From: GCA-002701455 sp964342575
GTDB lineage: Bacteria; Pseudomonadota; Alphaproteobacteria; Thalassobaculales; Thalassobaculaceae
Length of the DNA: 46,557 nt
Direction: 5' to 3'
Assembly (NCBI GenBank): GCA_964342575.1
Contig: CAYFGZ010000013.1
Span: forward strand, 1-46,557
Shown: one piece after another, positions 17,480 through 26,703 of the stretch
Numbering within the stretch: the first letter of the stretch is position 1
Layout: every line of letters starts with the position of its first letter
Notes under the pieces: model-generated
What the model saw: only the letters and a program-made list of their open reading frames with translations
Databases searched by the model: none
Told to the model about the DNA's origin: nothing
Made by a program: the position numbers and the translations under genes

Positions 17480-18379
17480 ATGGCTTATAACGTAGGAAAT
17501 CCGCTATTTAGAGGGTCGCTAGTGGCGTTAATTACGCCTTTTGTAAATGGCGTTGTGGACGAAGCGGCATATAGAAAATTGGTAGAATGGCAGATAGAGG
17601 AAGGCACAGACGGCCTGGTTCCCGTCGGTACAACTGGAGAATCGCCGACTTTGAGCCATGATGAGCACAAAAAAGTTGTGGAACTTTGCATAGATGAAGC
17701 AAATGGTAGGGTCCCAGTTATAGCGGGGGCTGGATCAAATTCCACTGCTGAAGCCATCGAATTTACGGCACACGCTAAGTCGGCGGGTGCCGATGCTGCA
17801 TTGCATGTTACTCCATACTATAATAAACCAACTCAGGAAGGCATGTTCCAGCATTTCATGGCCATAGCTGACGCCGTCGATTTACCGATAATTATATATA
17901 ACATCCCGCCCCGAAGCGTTATTGATATGAGTGTGGGAACTATGAAGCGTCTAGCAGCGCATCCAAATATTGTAGGTGTAAAGGATGCGACCCAAGATTT
18001 AGTCCGCCCGCTGGCAACCCGTCTGGAGATTGGGCCAGACTTTTGTCAGCTGTCCGGGGAGGATGCCACTATAGTTCCCTATTTATCGCAAGGTGGACAC
18101 GGTTGTATATCTGTAACTTGTAACGTAGCACCGGGACCTTTATCAAAATTGCACAAAGCTTGGCAGAAAGGAGATTTAGATACAGCAAGAGAAATTAACG
18201 ATCGACTCCTGCCGCTGCATGACGCGTTGTTTTGTGAAACAAGTCCTGGACCAGTGAAATATGCAGCTCATTTGCTGGGACTTTGCTCCGCGGAAGCTAG
18301 ATTGCCGATTTGTGAAATAGCTGATTCGAGTAAAAATAAGGTAGCGTCAGCAATGCGGCATGCTGGGTTGATAAATTGA
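17480..18379 (+). CDS. dapA: 4-hydroxy-tetrahydrodipicolinate synthase
   Basis: Condenses pyruvate with aspartate semialdehyde in the first committed step to lysine and meso-diaminopimelate; a cytosolic TIM-barrel homotetramer. The 299-residue protein has GTTGES (50-55) with T51/T52, YNIP at 140-143 with Y140, and Schiff-base lysine K168 in the GVKDAT motif, so the active site is complete. The length is standard. The ATG has GGTTGTGAG upstream. It is divergent from slt with about 180 bp between the two starts, and smpB follows 34 bp after its stop. This pairing of dapA with smpB is common in alphaproteobacteria. Confidence 0.96.
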   Translation: MAYNVGNPLFRGSLVALITPFVNGVVDEAAYRKLVEWQIEEGTDGLVPVGTTGESPTLSHDEHKKVVELCIDEANGRVPVIAGAGSNSTAEAIEFTAHAKSAGADAALHVTPYYNKPTQEGMFQHFMAIADAVDLPIIIYNIPPRSVIDMSVGTMKRLAAHPNIVGVKDATQDLVRPLATRLEIGPDFCQLSGEDATIVPYLSQGGHGCISVTCNVAPGPLSKLHKAWQKGDLDTAREINDRLLPLHDALFCETSPGPVKYAAHLLGLCSAEARLPICEIADSSKNKVASAMRHAGLIN

Positions 18380-18413
18380 GTTTTTTGTCGTAGGACGCTA
18401 GGAGAATGACAAA

Positions 18414-18878
18414 GTGGGTGACAGGACCTTGCGTGCTATTGCTCAGAATAGGAGAGCCCGGTACGATTATTTTATAGATGAAACGCTGGAGACAGGGTTG
18501 ATTCTTCAAGGAACGGAAGTGAAAAGCCTCAGAAGTGGAAGAGCCAGTATAAATGAGGCTTACGCGGGCGAGTCGCTCGGTGATTTGGTTTTATTTAATC
18601 TTCATATTCCCGAATATACTGCAGCTAATCATTTCAACCATGAACCGCGCCGCCCCCGCCTGTTGCTGGTGCACAAAAAAGAAAAGAATCGATTGCTTGG
18701 TCTGGTGAGACGTGAGGGTTGCACCCTTGTTCCAATGAAACTTTACTTTAATGCTCGAGGCATAGCAAAGCTAGAGATAGGTGTTGCACGCGGAAAGCGG
18801 AAAATTGATAAGCGACAGGATAAAAAAACTAGAGATTGGCAGAGAGAAAAATCAAGATTATTGCGAGAAAAACGTTAA
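18414..18878 (+). CDS. smpB: SsrA-binding protein
   Basis: Small beta-barrel RNA-binding protein that carries tmRNA to stalled ribosomes for trans-translation. The 154-residue sequence shows the family blocks QNRRARYDYFI (10-20), LETGLILQGTEVKSLRSG (26-43), SINEAYAG, and a basic C-terminal tail KRQDKKTRDWQREKSRLLRE that inserts in the decoding site. The GTG start is supported by AGGAG 9 nt upstream. It follows dapA on the same strand. Its stop region overlaps the stop of the convergent uracil-DNA glycosylase gene by 4 bp. No ssrA (tmRNA) gene was recognised nearby. Confidence 0.96.
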   Translation: MGDRTLRAIAQNRRARYDYFIDETLETGLILQGTEVKSLRSGRASINEAYAGESLGDLVLFNLHIPEYTAANHFNHEPRRPRLLLVHKKEKNRLLGLVRREGCTLVPMKLYFNARGIAKLEIGVARGKRKIDKRQDKKTRDWQREKSRLLREKR

Positions 18879-19585
18879 TTATTAACTGAGTTCAATACTT
18901 TTTTAGCTTGTTCGAAAACACTTTCAAACATTTTAGGGGTTAATCGCCCAGTATTGGTATTATAGCGGGAACAGTGAAAAGAACTGAAAACCCTTATATG
19001 TCTTTCTGTAACGAATTTCCCCCCATGCTTAAATTTGAAGTCAGCTTTCCTGAGGTTTAAGGCATCGAGCGTAGCATTATGGGCTATTTGGCCCAGCGTA
19101 ATAATTGCTTTTAAGTTAACCATGCTGTTTATTTCCTGCCGAAGAAAGTTGTTACATGATTTGATTTCACTGCCAATGGGCTTATTTTCTGGAGGGACAC
19201 AACGGACGGCGTTAGTTATCCTGCAATCTACAAGCTCTAATCCATCGTCAACTTTCGACATGTAGGTGCCTTGACTCAATTTAAATTTGCTAAGAGTTGA
19301 GAATAATAAATCTCCGGCCCAATCTCCAGTAAACGGTCTACTTGTTCTATTAGCTCCTCTGAGGCCTGGAGCTAACCCGACAATCAGGAGCCTACTAGAG
19401 ATTTTTCCAAAAGAGTAGACTGGTCCATTGTACCAGTCCGTATATTTTTGTTTGTTGGATAGTCTGAAGTCATGAAGTCGCGGACACAAGGAGCAGTTGG
19501 CTTTTGGTTCGTGTTTGCGTGGAATAACGTTAAGCGCCATATGAATACCGTATTTCCCGTTATTTGCGTTTGTAGCGTTTACCAT
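18875..19585 (-). CDS. Uracil-DNA glycosylase, family 5 (UDGb) type
   Basis: Base-excision repair glycosylase of the iron-sulfur UDG superfamily. Seen: CSLC at 31-34 plus C129 and C144 as plausible 4Fe-4S ligands; motif GLAPGLRGANRT at 70-81, where the first position usually filled by a catalytic acid is not acidic, as in family 5; FTGDWAGDLLF after it; and NAVRCVPPENKP at 125-136. The DNA-binding loop reads HCSRYNT (H204), with Cys where many relatives have Pro. ATG 19585 has no obvious Shine-Dalgarno; the in-frame ATG at 19540 would remove 15 residues of low family similarity and may be the true start. It lies convergently to smpB. Confidence 0.86.
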   Translation of the reverse strand: MVNATNANNGKYGIHMALNVIPRKHEPKANCSLCPRLHDFRLSNKQKYTDWYNGPVYSFGKISSRLLIVGLAPGLRGANRTSRPFTGDWAGDLLFSTLSKFKLSQGTYMSKVDDGLELVDCRITNAVRCVPPENKPIGSEIKSCNNFLRQEINSMVNLKAIITLGQIAHNATLDALNLRKADFKFKHGGKFVTERHIRVFSSFHCSRYNTNTGRLTPKMFESVFEQAKKVLNSVNN

Positions 19586-19791
19586 TAAATTTTTTTAACA
19601 AAAGCTCAAGGTTGCCGGGAAATAAAATATAATTTGTTGTGCTGCGAAAATAGCCTAACTCAGTATAAGAACACCCGTATTTATCCATCTTCTTTTATCC
19701 CTTACTAATTTGAATTAGAATACTTGCCAGCTTAGTCCGACAAAGTATAGAAACTTAAAAAACAAAACTTTCTTGAATGGAGTTGGATGGC

Positions 19792-20292
19792 ATGATTTTG
19801 GTAGGTGTTGGCTCGAATGTTGCGGCAGCGGGATTCAATACTCCGCTCGAGACCATATGGGCTGCACTTTCAATTTTTCCAGATTATGGCATAAATATTG
19901 ATGGCTATTCTGCGTGGTACGAAACGGCACCCGTACCATCTTCCAGCCAGCCATGGTTTGTTAATGGTGTTTTGCAAGTTGGGACTGATCACGAGCCCGA
20001 TATTACGTTACAGATGCTGCATAAAATAGAAGCTAGGTTTGGACGCCAAAGGGTGAAACGGAACGAAGCCAGAACTTTAGATCTAGACTTATTGGATTTC
20101 AATGGTTTGGTAACAAAATACGGAAATACCGTTATTTTACCCCACCCGAGAATTGGTGAGAGAGCTTTTGTCCTTTTGCCGTTGAGGGATGTTTGCCCGA
20201 CTTGGATTTCTCCTTCAACAGGCTGCGGCATCAAAGATTTGATAGCGCAATTACCAAGAGAGCAGTTGATAAGAAAGATTCCCTCTTCCTGA
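19792..20292 (+). CDS. folK: 2-amino-4-hydroxy-6-hydroxymethyldihydropteridine pyrophosphokinase (HPPK)
   Basis: Transfers pyrophosphate from ATP to 6-hydroxymethyl-dihydropterin in folate synthesis. The 166-residue protein starts with ILVGVGSNV, has WYETAPVPSSSQPWFVNGV in the substrate region, the basic loop RFGRQRVKRNEARTLDLDLL with the metal-binding DLDLL, and LPHPRIGERAFVLLPL. The ATG at 19792 is chosen because GGAG lies 9 nt before it and the product then begins directly at the family's first strand; ATG 19777 would add five residues. The gene stands alone, without folB or folP, upstream of rpoZ. The 206-bp gap before it is AT-rich and shows no further gene. Confidence 0.93.
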   Translation: MILVGVGSNVAAAGFNTPLETIWAALSIFPDYGINIDGYSAWYETAPVPSSSQPWFVNGVLQVGTDHEPDITLQMLHKIEARFGRQRVKRNEARTLDLDLLDFNGLVTKYGNTVILPHPRIGERAFVLLPLRDVCPTWISPSTGCGIKDLIAQLPREQLIRKIPSS

Positions 20293-20400
20293 AAAGAAAA
20301 AACAGTTTAACTTCTTTTTAATGTTGGCTATTGCCGAAGCATTAGGTTTGGTCGTATAAGTTAGCCGACTGGTTTCAACTCTTGGGAAATGGATAATCCA

Positions 20401-20841
20401 ATGGCTCGTGTAACTGTAGAAGATTGCATAGAGAAGATATCTAACAGGTTCGATTTGGTAATGGTTGCTGCCCGCCGTTCTAGAGATGTTGCATCAGGAG
20501 CAGAGATTACAGTGGATAGGGATAATGATAAAAATCCTGTAGTTGCTCTTCGCGAGATAGCCGACGATATGATTCCAGTTGATGATATCCGTGAATCTTT
20601 GGTGAAGGGCTTGCAGCGGCATGTGGAAGTAGATGAGCCGGAAGATGATGAAAACGAGGACATTCAATTGGATGAAAATACGTTCATCGCTGGAACGTTG
20701 GACGTGCCAGGACAGGATGGGATGGTAGGTTACGGGACGAAAACAGCGGATGAAATGGGGATGCAAATTCACGAAGGTAAAGCCGTGAGCGGGCAAGTTT
20801 TTGAGGACGTTGAAGATTCTATCTTATCCGATGAGAGTTGA
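20401..20841 (+). CDS. rpoZ: DNA-directed RNA polymerase omega subunit
   Basis: Small subunit that binds beta' and helps assemble RNA polymerase. The N-terminal 60 residues hold the conserved core: MARVTVEDCIEKI, RFDLVMVAARRSRD, and KNPVVALREIADD. After that comes a long acidic tail (EDDENEDIQLDEN and further Asp/Glu), making 146 residues, as in many alphaproteobacteria and clearly longer than E. coli omega. ATG 20401 is preferred over ATG 20389 because MARVTVEDC is the usual N-terminus. The gene is followed by the rsh gene, the typical rpoZ-spoT partnership. Confidence 0.95.
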   Translation: MARVTVEDCIEKISNRFDLVMVAARRSRDVASGAEITVDRDNDKNPVVALREIADDMIPVDDIRESLVKGLQRHVEVDEPEDDENEDIQLDENTFIAGTLDVPGQDGMVGYGTKTADEMGMQIHEGKAVSGQVFEDVEDSILSDES

Positions 20842-20914
20842 ACAAATCTTCTATAAATGAAGATTGCCAGGTTTGATAAGTAAGAAGGTTTGACTTGTAC
20901 CTGGGGAATTTAAG

Positions 20915-23050
20915 GTGATCCGACAGTACGAATTAGTCGAACGTGTAAAGTCTTATGATCCCACGGCAGATGAGGATGCATTGAATCGCGCCTATGTGTT
21001 TGCGATGAAAGCACATGGGGCTCAAAGAAGAGCATCGGGCGATCCTTATTTCTCACACCCGCTAGAGGTCGCCGGCATCCTGACTGGGATGCAACTCGAC
21101 CATCATACCATTATAACAGCACTCCTTCACGATACAGTGGAAGACACCAAGGCTACGGTCGCTGACATTGAACTTATGTTTGGCGGTGAAATAGCCAGTT
21201 TGGTAGATGGTGTTACTAAATTAAGTCGAATAGGCCTAGTCTCCGACAACAGGAAACAGGCTGAAAATTTTCGAAAGTTAGTTATAGCGATGTCGGATGA
21301 TATTCGAGTGCTGCTAGTAAAGTTGGCTGATCGTTTGCACAATATGAGAACTTTGAAATTTATAGAGGACGGGGAGAAACGAAGACGTATAGCCTTCGAA
21401 ACTATGGATATATACTCCCCTTTAGCTGAGCGCATAGGCAGCCATGAAATAAAAGACGAACTGGAATATCTAGCATTCAAAGAACTAAATACCGATGCCT
21501 TTGATACGGTAACAGCGAGGCTTGATTTTTTGGTGAGCAGGGGGGGGGACATTATATCGCAAATTGAAACAGAATTGCTAGAGACATGTGTCGCTTCTGG
21601 TTTAGACGTAAAGATTTCAGGTCGAGCCAAATCGCCATATTCTGTCTGGCAGAAAATGCAGCGAAAAAGTGTGGCTATAGAGCAGCTGTCCGATATTGTT
21701 GCATTTCGTTTGCTGGTACCAAGTCCTATGGATTGTTATAGGGCGCTAGGTATCATTCACAGTGTTTACCCAGTACTACCGGGTCGCTTTAAGGACTATA
21801 TAAGTACCCCTAAGCCAAACGGGTATCAGTCCCTTCACACTGGAATAATTGGCCCTAAAAGACAACGGGTGGAAATTCAGATACGGACTCAAGAAATGCA
21901 CGAAGTAGCAGAATTAGGGGTTGCGGCGCACTGGAGTTATAAGCAAGGAAAAGAGGGAGTTAGAGAAGGAAAACAATACAGGTGGTTAAGGGAGTTATTG
22001 GATATACTGGAACAGGCCTCGGATCCAGAGGAATTTTTGGAGCACACTAGGCTGGAAATGTATCAGGATCAAGTTTTTGCATTTACACCAAAGGGAGAAT
22101 TGATAGCACTTCCCCGGGGTGCAAATCCTGTTGACTTTGCTTATGCTGTTCACTCCGAAGTTGGAGATACATGTGTTGGGGCCAAAATCAATGGAAAGTT
22201 GCGCCCACTTACTACCCAACTTGAAAATGGTGATCAAGTGTTTATAGAAACATCTCAGGATGCGTCTCCATCCCCTCTGTGGGAGCAGTTTGTAGTAACA
22301 GGTAAAGCAAAGGCTGCAATTCGCAGGTTTGTGAGGAACGAACGGTACGAGCAATTTTGCGATCTTGGCAAAGCAATTCTGCAGAAAACACTCAAGAAAA
22401 TGGGTGTCAGATATTCACAAAAATTATTATTACAGTCGATGGAAACTTTGAAATTCGATAATGTTGAAGACGTATTAGCCGCTGTAGGGGAGGGTGTTGT
22501 TTCAGCGCAGGAGGTTGTGCAGGCTGCATTGCCTGATAAAAGTTATACCAATCGCCAATCCCATAACAATGTAGTGTCGATTAATAAAGGAAAGAAAAAC
22601 GATTCTATACCGTTGAAGGGTCTTATTCCTGGCATGGCATTTCATTATGCTCATTGCTGTCATCCATTACCTGGTGAGAGGATTGTGGGAATAGCGACGA
22701 CGGGCAAAGGCGTCACTATACACACGACTGATTGTGAAACGTTAGAAGGTTTTCAATCTATGCCGGAACGTTGGTTGGATGTATCTTGGGATATAGATTC
22801 GAGTTCTTCAAAACAAATAGGACGGTTGGGAGTAGTGTTGGAAAATGAACCTGGAAGCCTTGGTAGCCTGACATCGACTATTGGAAAAAATTCAGGGAAT
22901 ATTATAAATTTAAAAATTGTTACAAGATCTACGGATTTTTTTGAAATGCAGATCGATGTCGAGGTAAATGATATAAAGCATCTCCGGAACATTATAGCTG
23001 CGTTACGTGCAACGCCCGTCATAACTTCGGTTGAAAGAGCTAGAGGGTAA
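20915..23050 (+). CDS. rsh: Bifunctional (p)ppGpp synthetase/hydrolase (Rel/SpoT homolog)
   Basis: Makes and degrades (p)ppGpp in the stringent response. Domains in order: HD hydrolase (H48, then HDTVED at 72-77), synthetase (about 235-345, with RFKD at 291-294 and PNGYQSLHT at 301-309), TGS (about 385-445), a zinc-finger-like HCCHPLPGERIVG segment (about 580) and a C-terminal ACT domain (about 630-705). The RxKD motif marks bifunctional Rel/SpoT enzymes, whereas monofunctional RelA has ExDD; this fits the single-enzyme state of most alphaproteobacteria. The GTG start has a GGGGAA stretch upstream. It follows rpoZ and precedes pdxJ by 98 bp. Confidence 0.95.
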   Translation: MIRQYELVERVKSYDPTADEDALNRAYVFAMKAHGAQRRASGDPYFSHPLEVAGILTGMQLDHHTIITALLHDTVEDTKATVADIELMFGGEIASLVDGVTKLSRIGLVSDNRKQAENFRKLVIAMSDDIRVLLVKLADRLHNMRTLKFIEDGEKRRRIAFETMDIYSPLAERIGSHEIKDELEYLAFKELNTDAFDTVTARLDFLVSRGGDIISQIETELLETCVASGLDVKISGRAKSPYSVWQKMQRKSVAIEQLSDIVAFRLLVPSPMDCYRALGIIHSVYPVLPGRFKDYISTPKPNGYQSLHTGIIGPKRQRVEIQIRTQEMHEVAELGVAAHWSYKQGKEGVREGKQYRWLRELLDILEQASDPEEFLEHTRLEMYQDQVFAFTPKGELIALPRGANPVDFAYAVHSEVGDTCVGAKINGKLRPLTTQLENGDQVFIETSQDASPSPLWEQFVVTGKAKAAIRRFVRNERYEQFCDLGKAILQKTLKKMGVRYSQKLLLQSMETLKFDNVEDVLAAVGEGVVSAQEVVQAALPDKSYTNRQSHNNVVSINKGKKNDSIPLKGLIPGMAFHYAHCCHPLPGERIVGIATTGKGVTIHTTDCETLEGFQSMPERWLDVSWDIDSSSSKQIGRLGVVLENEPGSLGSLTSTIGKNSGNIINLKIVTRSTDFFEMQIDVEVNDIKHLRNIIAALRATPVITSVERARG

Positions 23051-23148
23051 CCAAGCCCAAAGTGGGGAAGTTATTTGTGAATTTAAGTTAGATAAGAACT
23101 ATCGAGACAGATATAAAAACCTATTTTTTTCAGACTAAGGTATTTGAT

Positions 23149-23877
23149 ATGAAACATCTGAGACTAGGGGTTAATGTTGATCATGTTGCAACTCTTAGAA
23201 ATGCTCGTGGGGGCGAATTTCCTGACCCCGTTAGGGCAGCAAAGATAGCGGCAGAGGCCGGCGCTGATGGGATAACAGCCCATTTAAGAGAGGACAGAAG
23301 GCATATACAGGACAGGGATCTAGAGCGACTGGTAGATGAGGTGGAACTCCCATTAAATTTCGAAATGGCTGCTACTTCGGAAATGCTTGGGATCGCGAAA
23401 AGATTGAAACCTCATGCTGTTTGCATAGTTCCAGAGAAGCGAATTGAAATAACTACAGAGGGTGGATTGAATGTGGCCGGGCAACAGGAACGGTTAAAAG
23501 CCTATTGCGGTGAACTTGCTGATGTGGGCTCGCGTGTCTCATTATTTATTGAAGCAGATAAGCGCCAGCTTGAAGCATCCATAAACCTTGGTGTTCCGGT
23601 CGTTGAACTTCATGCGGGCACTTATTGCGATTCAGATAGTTTTCGACGAGGACGCGAATTGAAAAAACTAATAGAAGGTGCAGCGATAGCCCAGGAAATG
23701 GGTTTAGAGTGTCACGTCGGTCATGGGCTGAATTTTGAAAACGTGGAACCAGTAGCGGCAATTCCTAGCCTGGTTGAAGTTAACATAGGACATTTTTTGA
23801 TAGGAGAAGCGATATTTCTTGGTTTAAGACAATCTATAGAAAAAATGCGTCGGATAATTGACAATGCACGGAGTTAA
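23149..23877 (+). CDS. pdxJ: Pyridoxine 5'-phosphate synthase
   Basis: Forms pyridoxine 5'-phosphate from 1-deoxyxylulose 5-phosphate and 3-amino-1-hydroxyacetone phosphate in DXP-dependent vitamin B6 synthesis. The 242-residue TIM barrel carries LGVNVDHVATLRNARGG (6-22), GADGITAHLREDRRHI (38-53), VCIVPEKR with the catalytic glutamate region, and ending blocks GHGLNFENV and NIGHFLIGEA. All expected motifs are present. The ATG has AAGG about 9 nt upstream. The order pdxJ-acpS-lepB-rnc-era-recO is conserved in proteobacteria. Confidence 0.97.
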   Translation: MKHLRLGVNVDHVATLRNARGGEFPDPVRAAKIAAEAGADGITAHLREDRRHIQDRDLERLVDEVELPLNFEMAATSEMLGIAKRLKPHAVCIVPEKRIEITTEGGLNVAGQQERLKAYCGELADVGSRVSLFIEADKRQLEASINLGVPVVELHAGTYCDSDSFRRGRELKKLIEGAAIAQEMGLECHVGHGLNFENVEPVAAIPSLVEVNIGHFLIGEAIFLGLRQSIEKMRRIIDNARS

Positions 23878-23913
23878 AGACAGATTTTTGTTGCTAACTA
23901 AAAGTATGGGTGA

Positions 23914-24357
23914 ATGATGATAATTGGCATTGGAAACGATATTGTTGATATTAACCGAATTGGGCGCTTGTTAAACAAATTCGAACATAAGTTCGTTGAC
24001 AGAGTTTTTACAGAGGAAGAGAAAACACGGGCGACTAAGAGTTCTAATCCTGCAGCGATTTTTGCGAAGAGGTTTGCAGCAAAAGAGGCGGCGTGGAAAG
24101 CCTTAGGTGATGAGAAACAGATGGGAATTAGGTGGAAAGATTTGAAAATTAGAAATTCTTTATCGGGGCGCCCCATTTTAGAAATGTTTGGCGCGGCGGC
24201 CACTAGGTTAGATCTCCTCATACCTTCGGGGATGGTATCACGCCTAGATTTGAGCTTGTCTGATGAACCTCCATTCGCCCAAGCATTCGTGGTCATTTCG
24301 GCAGAGAATAAAAAAACTAATTCATTGCGTAGGCAAGCAGCAGAGCATGGGTTGTAG
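23914..24357 (+). CDS. acpS: Holo-[acyl-carrier-protein] synthase
   Basis: Transfers phosphopantetheine from CoA to apo-ACP. The 147-residue protein begins IGIGNDIVDI, with the magnesium-binding aspartates, and has FAKRFAAKEAAWKALG, including the conserved KEA motif glutamate. Two ATGs occur at 23914 and 23917; either is possible. It is some 10-20 residues longer than the common form, through a C-terminal extension rich in Lys/Arg (ENKKTNSLRRQAAEHGL). Its stop is 8 nt before lepB. Confidence 0.95.
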   Translation: MMIIGIGNDIVDINRIGRLLNKFEHKFVDRVFTEEEKTRATKSSNPAAIFAKRFAAKEAAWKALGDEKQMGIRWKDLKIRNSLSGRPILEMFGAAATRLDLLIPSGMVSRLDLSLSDEPPFAQAFVVISAENKKTNSLRRQAAEHGL

Positions 24358-24365
24358 AATTAATA

Positions 24366-25115
24366 ATGTCGAAGGTATTTTTTAAGAAATCGGGCGATAT
24401 CTGGGAGTTAGTTAAAACTATTGTTGCTGCTGTATTAATTGCCGGCGTTGTACGGACTGGAGCCTACGAACCATTTAATATTCCCTCTGGTTCCATGATC
24501 CCAACGCTTTTAGTTGGCGATTATCTTTTTGTGTCGAAATTTTCATATGGCTACAGCAAGTATTCATTGCCATTCTCTCTACCTATAATTTCGGATAGAA
24601 TATTTTTTACAGACCCCCAACGGGGTGACGTGATTGTATTTAGAAAACCTACTGACCCAAATACTGACTATATTAAGAGGTTAATTGGGATGCCTGGGGA
24701 AAAGATACAAATGATTAACGGGAGCCTGCATATTAATGGTCAGAAAGTGAAGCGAAGAAAAATAGTTGGTCGCGCGGGATATGATCCCTTTGGCCGCAGA
24801 GTTTCAGTTCCTCAGTTCATCGAAACGCTTCCAAACGGGGTGAATTACAAAATACTCGAGTTAATGGGGGACGACGGTGAAGCAGACCATACGAGAGTTT
24901 TTGTGGTTCCGCCGAAACACTATTTTTTGATGGGGGATAATAGAGATAATTCAGTAGATAGCAGAGACAAAAGCGTTGGAATGGTTCCAGTAGAGAATTT
25001 AATAGGAAGAGCAGAAATACTGTTTTGGGCATGGGATCCGCAATGGTCATGGTGGCAAATATGGAACTGGCCGCGCGCTATACGGGTAAGTCGCATATTT
25101 AGTATCATCCAATGA
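24366..25115 (+). CDS. lepB: Signal peptidase I
   Basis: Membrane-anchored Ser/Lys protease that removes signal peptides from exported proteins. The 249-residue protein has an N-terminal hydrophobic helix (about 15-32), the catalytic serine S43 in PSGSM (40-44), the catalytic lysine K104 in YIKRLIG, and box E GDNRDNSVDSR near residue 195. The length fits a single-span alphaproteobacterial type. Its stop overlaps the start of rnc by four bases (ATGA), so translation is coupled. Confidence 0.96.
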   Translation: MSKVFFKKSGDIWELVKTIVAAVLIAGVVRTGAYEPFNIPSGSMIPTLLVGDYLFVSKFSYGYSKYSLPFSLPIISDRIFFTDPQRGDVIVFRKPTDPNTDYIKRLIGMPGEKIQMINGSLHINGQKVKRRKIVGRAGYDPFGRRVSVPQFIETLPNGVNYKILELMGDDGEADHTRVFVVPPKHYFLMGDNRDNSVDSRDKSVGMVPVENLIGRAEILFWAWDPQWSWWQIWNWPRAIRVSRIFSIIQ

Positions 25116-25807
25116 ATATGACGTCATTTAAGCTTAAATCTCTCGAAAGCCTTGTCGGGCATCAGTTCAAAAAACCGGAGGTATTAAAACAGGCTCTGAC
25201 GCACGCCAGTGTAGAAAGATCCTCCTGGAATGTATACGAACGCCTTGAGTTTCTAGGCGATCGAGTTTTAGGTCTGGTTATAGCTCAGACACTCTTACAT
25301 AGATTTCCAGAAGAAAGAGAAGGTCAGATATCCCGCCGGTATGCGCAATTAGTTCGTAGAGAATCACTGGCTATAGTGGCTCACAAAATAAATTTTGGAA
25401 ATTATCTTCTTATTTCGGCTGGAGAAGAAGCCGCGGGCGCTCGTGAAAGCATCACCATTTTGTCTGATGCATTGGAAGCTGTAATAGGTGCCCTCTATTT
25501 AGATGGGGGGTTAAATGCTGCCGAAAAATTTATTTTAGAACATTGGGGGCCGTTGTTGGAATTAGATCAGGAACCTCCTCTAGACTCCAAGACCGCATTG
25601 CAAGAATGGGCACAACGTAGACAGTTTGATTTACCTCGCTACGCTGTTATCTCTCAGGCTGGTCCCGCTCATTCCCCAAAATTTATAATAGAGGTTTCGT
25701 TGGGAAATTTTCAACCCCAGAGAGGTTCGGGGACTTCCAAGCGTCAAGCCGAACAGATGGCTGCGAAACTACTATTTGATCACGCCAGGCGTGTTAGCGA
25801 ATGCTGA
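25112..25807 (+). CDS. rnc: Ribonuclease III
   Basis: Double-stranded RNA endonuclease for rRNA and mRNA processing. Signature ERLEFLGDRVL lies at residues 43-53, with metal ligands E46 and D50; the second pair D119 and E122 is in SDALEAVIGALYLDGG. A double-stranded RNA-binding domain fills about 157-229 (KTALQEWAQRR, GTSKRQAEQMAA). Total 231 residues. It starts inside the lepB stop (ATGA) and ends 7 bp into era. The in-frame ATG two codons downstream is an alternative start. Confidence 0.96.
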   Translation: MNMTSFKLKSLESLVGHQFKKPEVLKQALTHASVERSSWNVYERLEFLGDRVLGLVIAQTLLHRFPEEREGQISRRYAQLVRRESLAIVAHKINFGNYLLISAGEEAAGARESITILSDALEAVIGALYLDGGLNAAEKFILEHWGPLLELDQEPPLDSKTALQEWAQRRQFDLPRYAVISQAGPAHSPKFIIEVSLGNFQPQRGSGTSKRQAEQMAAKLLFDHARRVSEC

Positions 25808-26703
25808 AAACGACCAAAGCTGGTTTTGTTGCTGTTATTGGGGCTCCAAATGCAGGGAAATCCACACTTGTTAATCGGCTTATTGGCTCGAAAATATCAA
25901 TTGTTACCCACAAAGTTCAGACAACAAGATCGATAATTAGGGGTATTGTTATTCGCGGGAATACCCAGATCGTCTTTGTTGATACCCCAGGGATATTTGA
26001 ACCCAGAAGACGCTTAGATCGAGCTATGGTCGATGCTGCTTGGCGAGGTATAGGCGATGCAGATTTAGTTGTGCTGGTTCACGATGTTCAAAAAAATATC
26101 ATCGATGATGACACGTATAAAATTTTGAAAGTACTTCGCACTATTGATCGAAAAATAGTTTTGGCTTTGAACAAAGTTGATTTGATAAGCACAAAGGCAT
26201 TATTGCCACTCGTGGCAAATTTCAATGAAATTTTTGATTTTGATTCCTCTTTCATGATTTCTGCAGAAAATGGCAAGGGTTGCGAAGATTTGTTGTTGTA
26301 TCTAGAGGCTCAAATGCCATCGGGTCCATGGTTCTACCCAGAAGACGAAATCTCTGACCTTCCCGAGCGTCTATTGGCAGCGGAACTGACAAGGGAACAA
26401 GTATTTTTGAGATTACATGAAGAATTACCTTATGGAACCACTGTGGAAACCGAAGAATGGAGTGAGCGAGAGGATGGAGCCGTAGTAGTCAACCAGATTA
26501 TTTATGTTAAGAAATCTGGTCATAAGAAAATTACGTTGGGACGCGGTGGTTCGATGATTAGGGCCATTGGCAGTGCAGCTAGGAATGAACTACAGAATAT
26601 TTTGGGGCGACCCGTACATTTGTTTTTATTCGTGAAAGTACGAAAGAATTGGATGGAGGATCCAGATAGGTATAAGTTATGGGGACTTAATCCAGATGCG
26701 TGA
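25801..26703 (+). CDS. era: GTPase Era
   Basis: Ribosome-assembly GTPase that binds the 3' end of 16S rRNA. P-loop GAPNAGKS is at 14-21, switch I TTRSIIRG at 41-48, DTPG at 61-64 and NKVD near 123. A C-terminal KH domain (about 195-290) includes GRGGSMIRAIGSAAR, the RNA-binding helix-turn. Length 300 aa is typical. It overlaps rnc by 7 bp and recO by 4 bp, forming a translationally coupled chain. Confidence 0.97.
   Translation: MLKTTKAGFVAVIGAPNAGKSTLVNRLIGSKISIVTHKVQTTRSIIRGIVIRGNTQIVFVDTPGIFEPRRRLDRAMVDAAWRGIGDADLVVLVHDVQKNIIDDDTYKILKVLRTIDRKIVLALNKVDLISTKALLPLVANFNEIFDFDSSFMISAENGKGCEDLLLYLEAQMPSGPWFYPEDEISDLPERLLAAELTREQVFLRLHEELPYGTTVETEEWSEREDGAVVVNQIIYVKKSGHKKITLGRGGSMIRAIGSAARNELQNILGRPVHLFLFVKVRKNWMEDPDRYKLWGLNPDA

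Noticed and set aside
21127..21630. 167-codon open frame antisense to the rsh gene
   Set aside because: Ser/Lys-rich shadow of the HD domain region; the sense frame has complete catalytic motifs.
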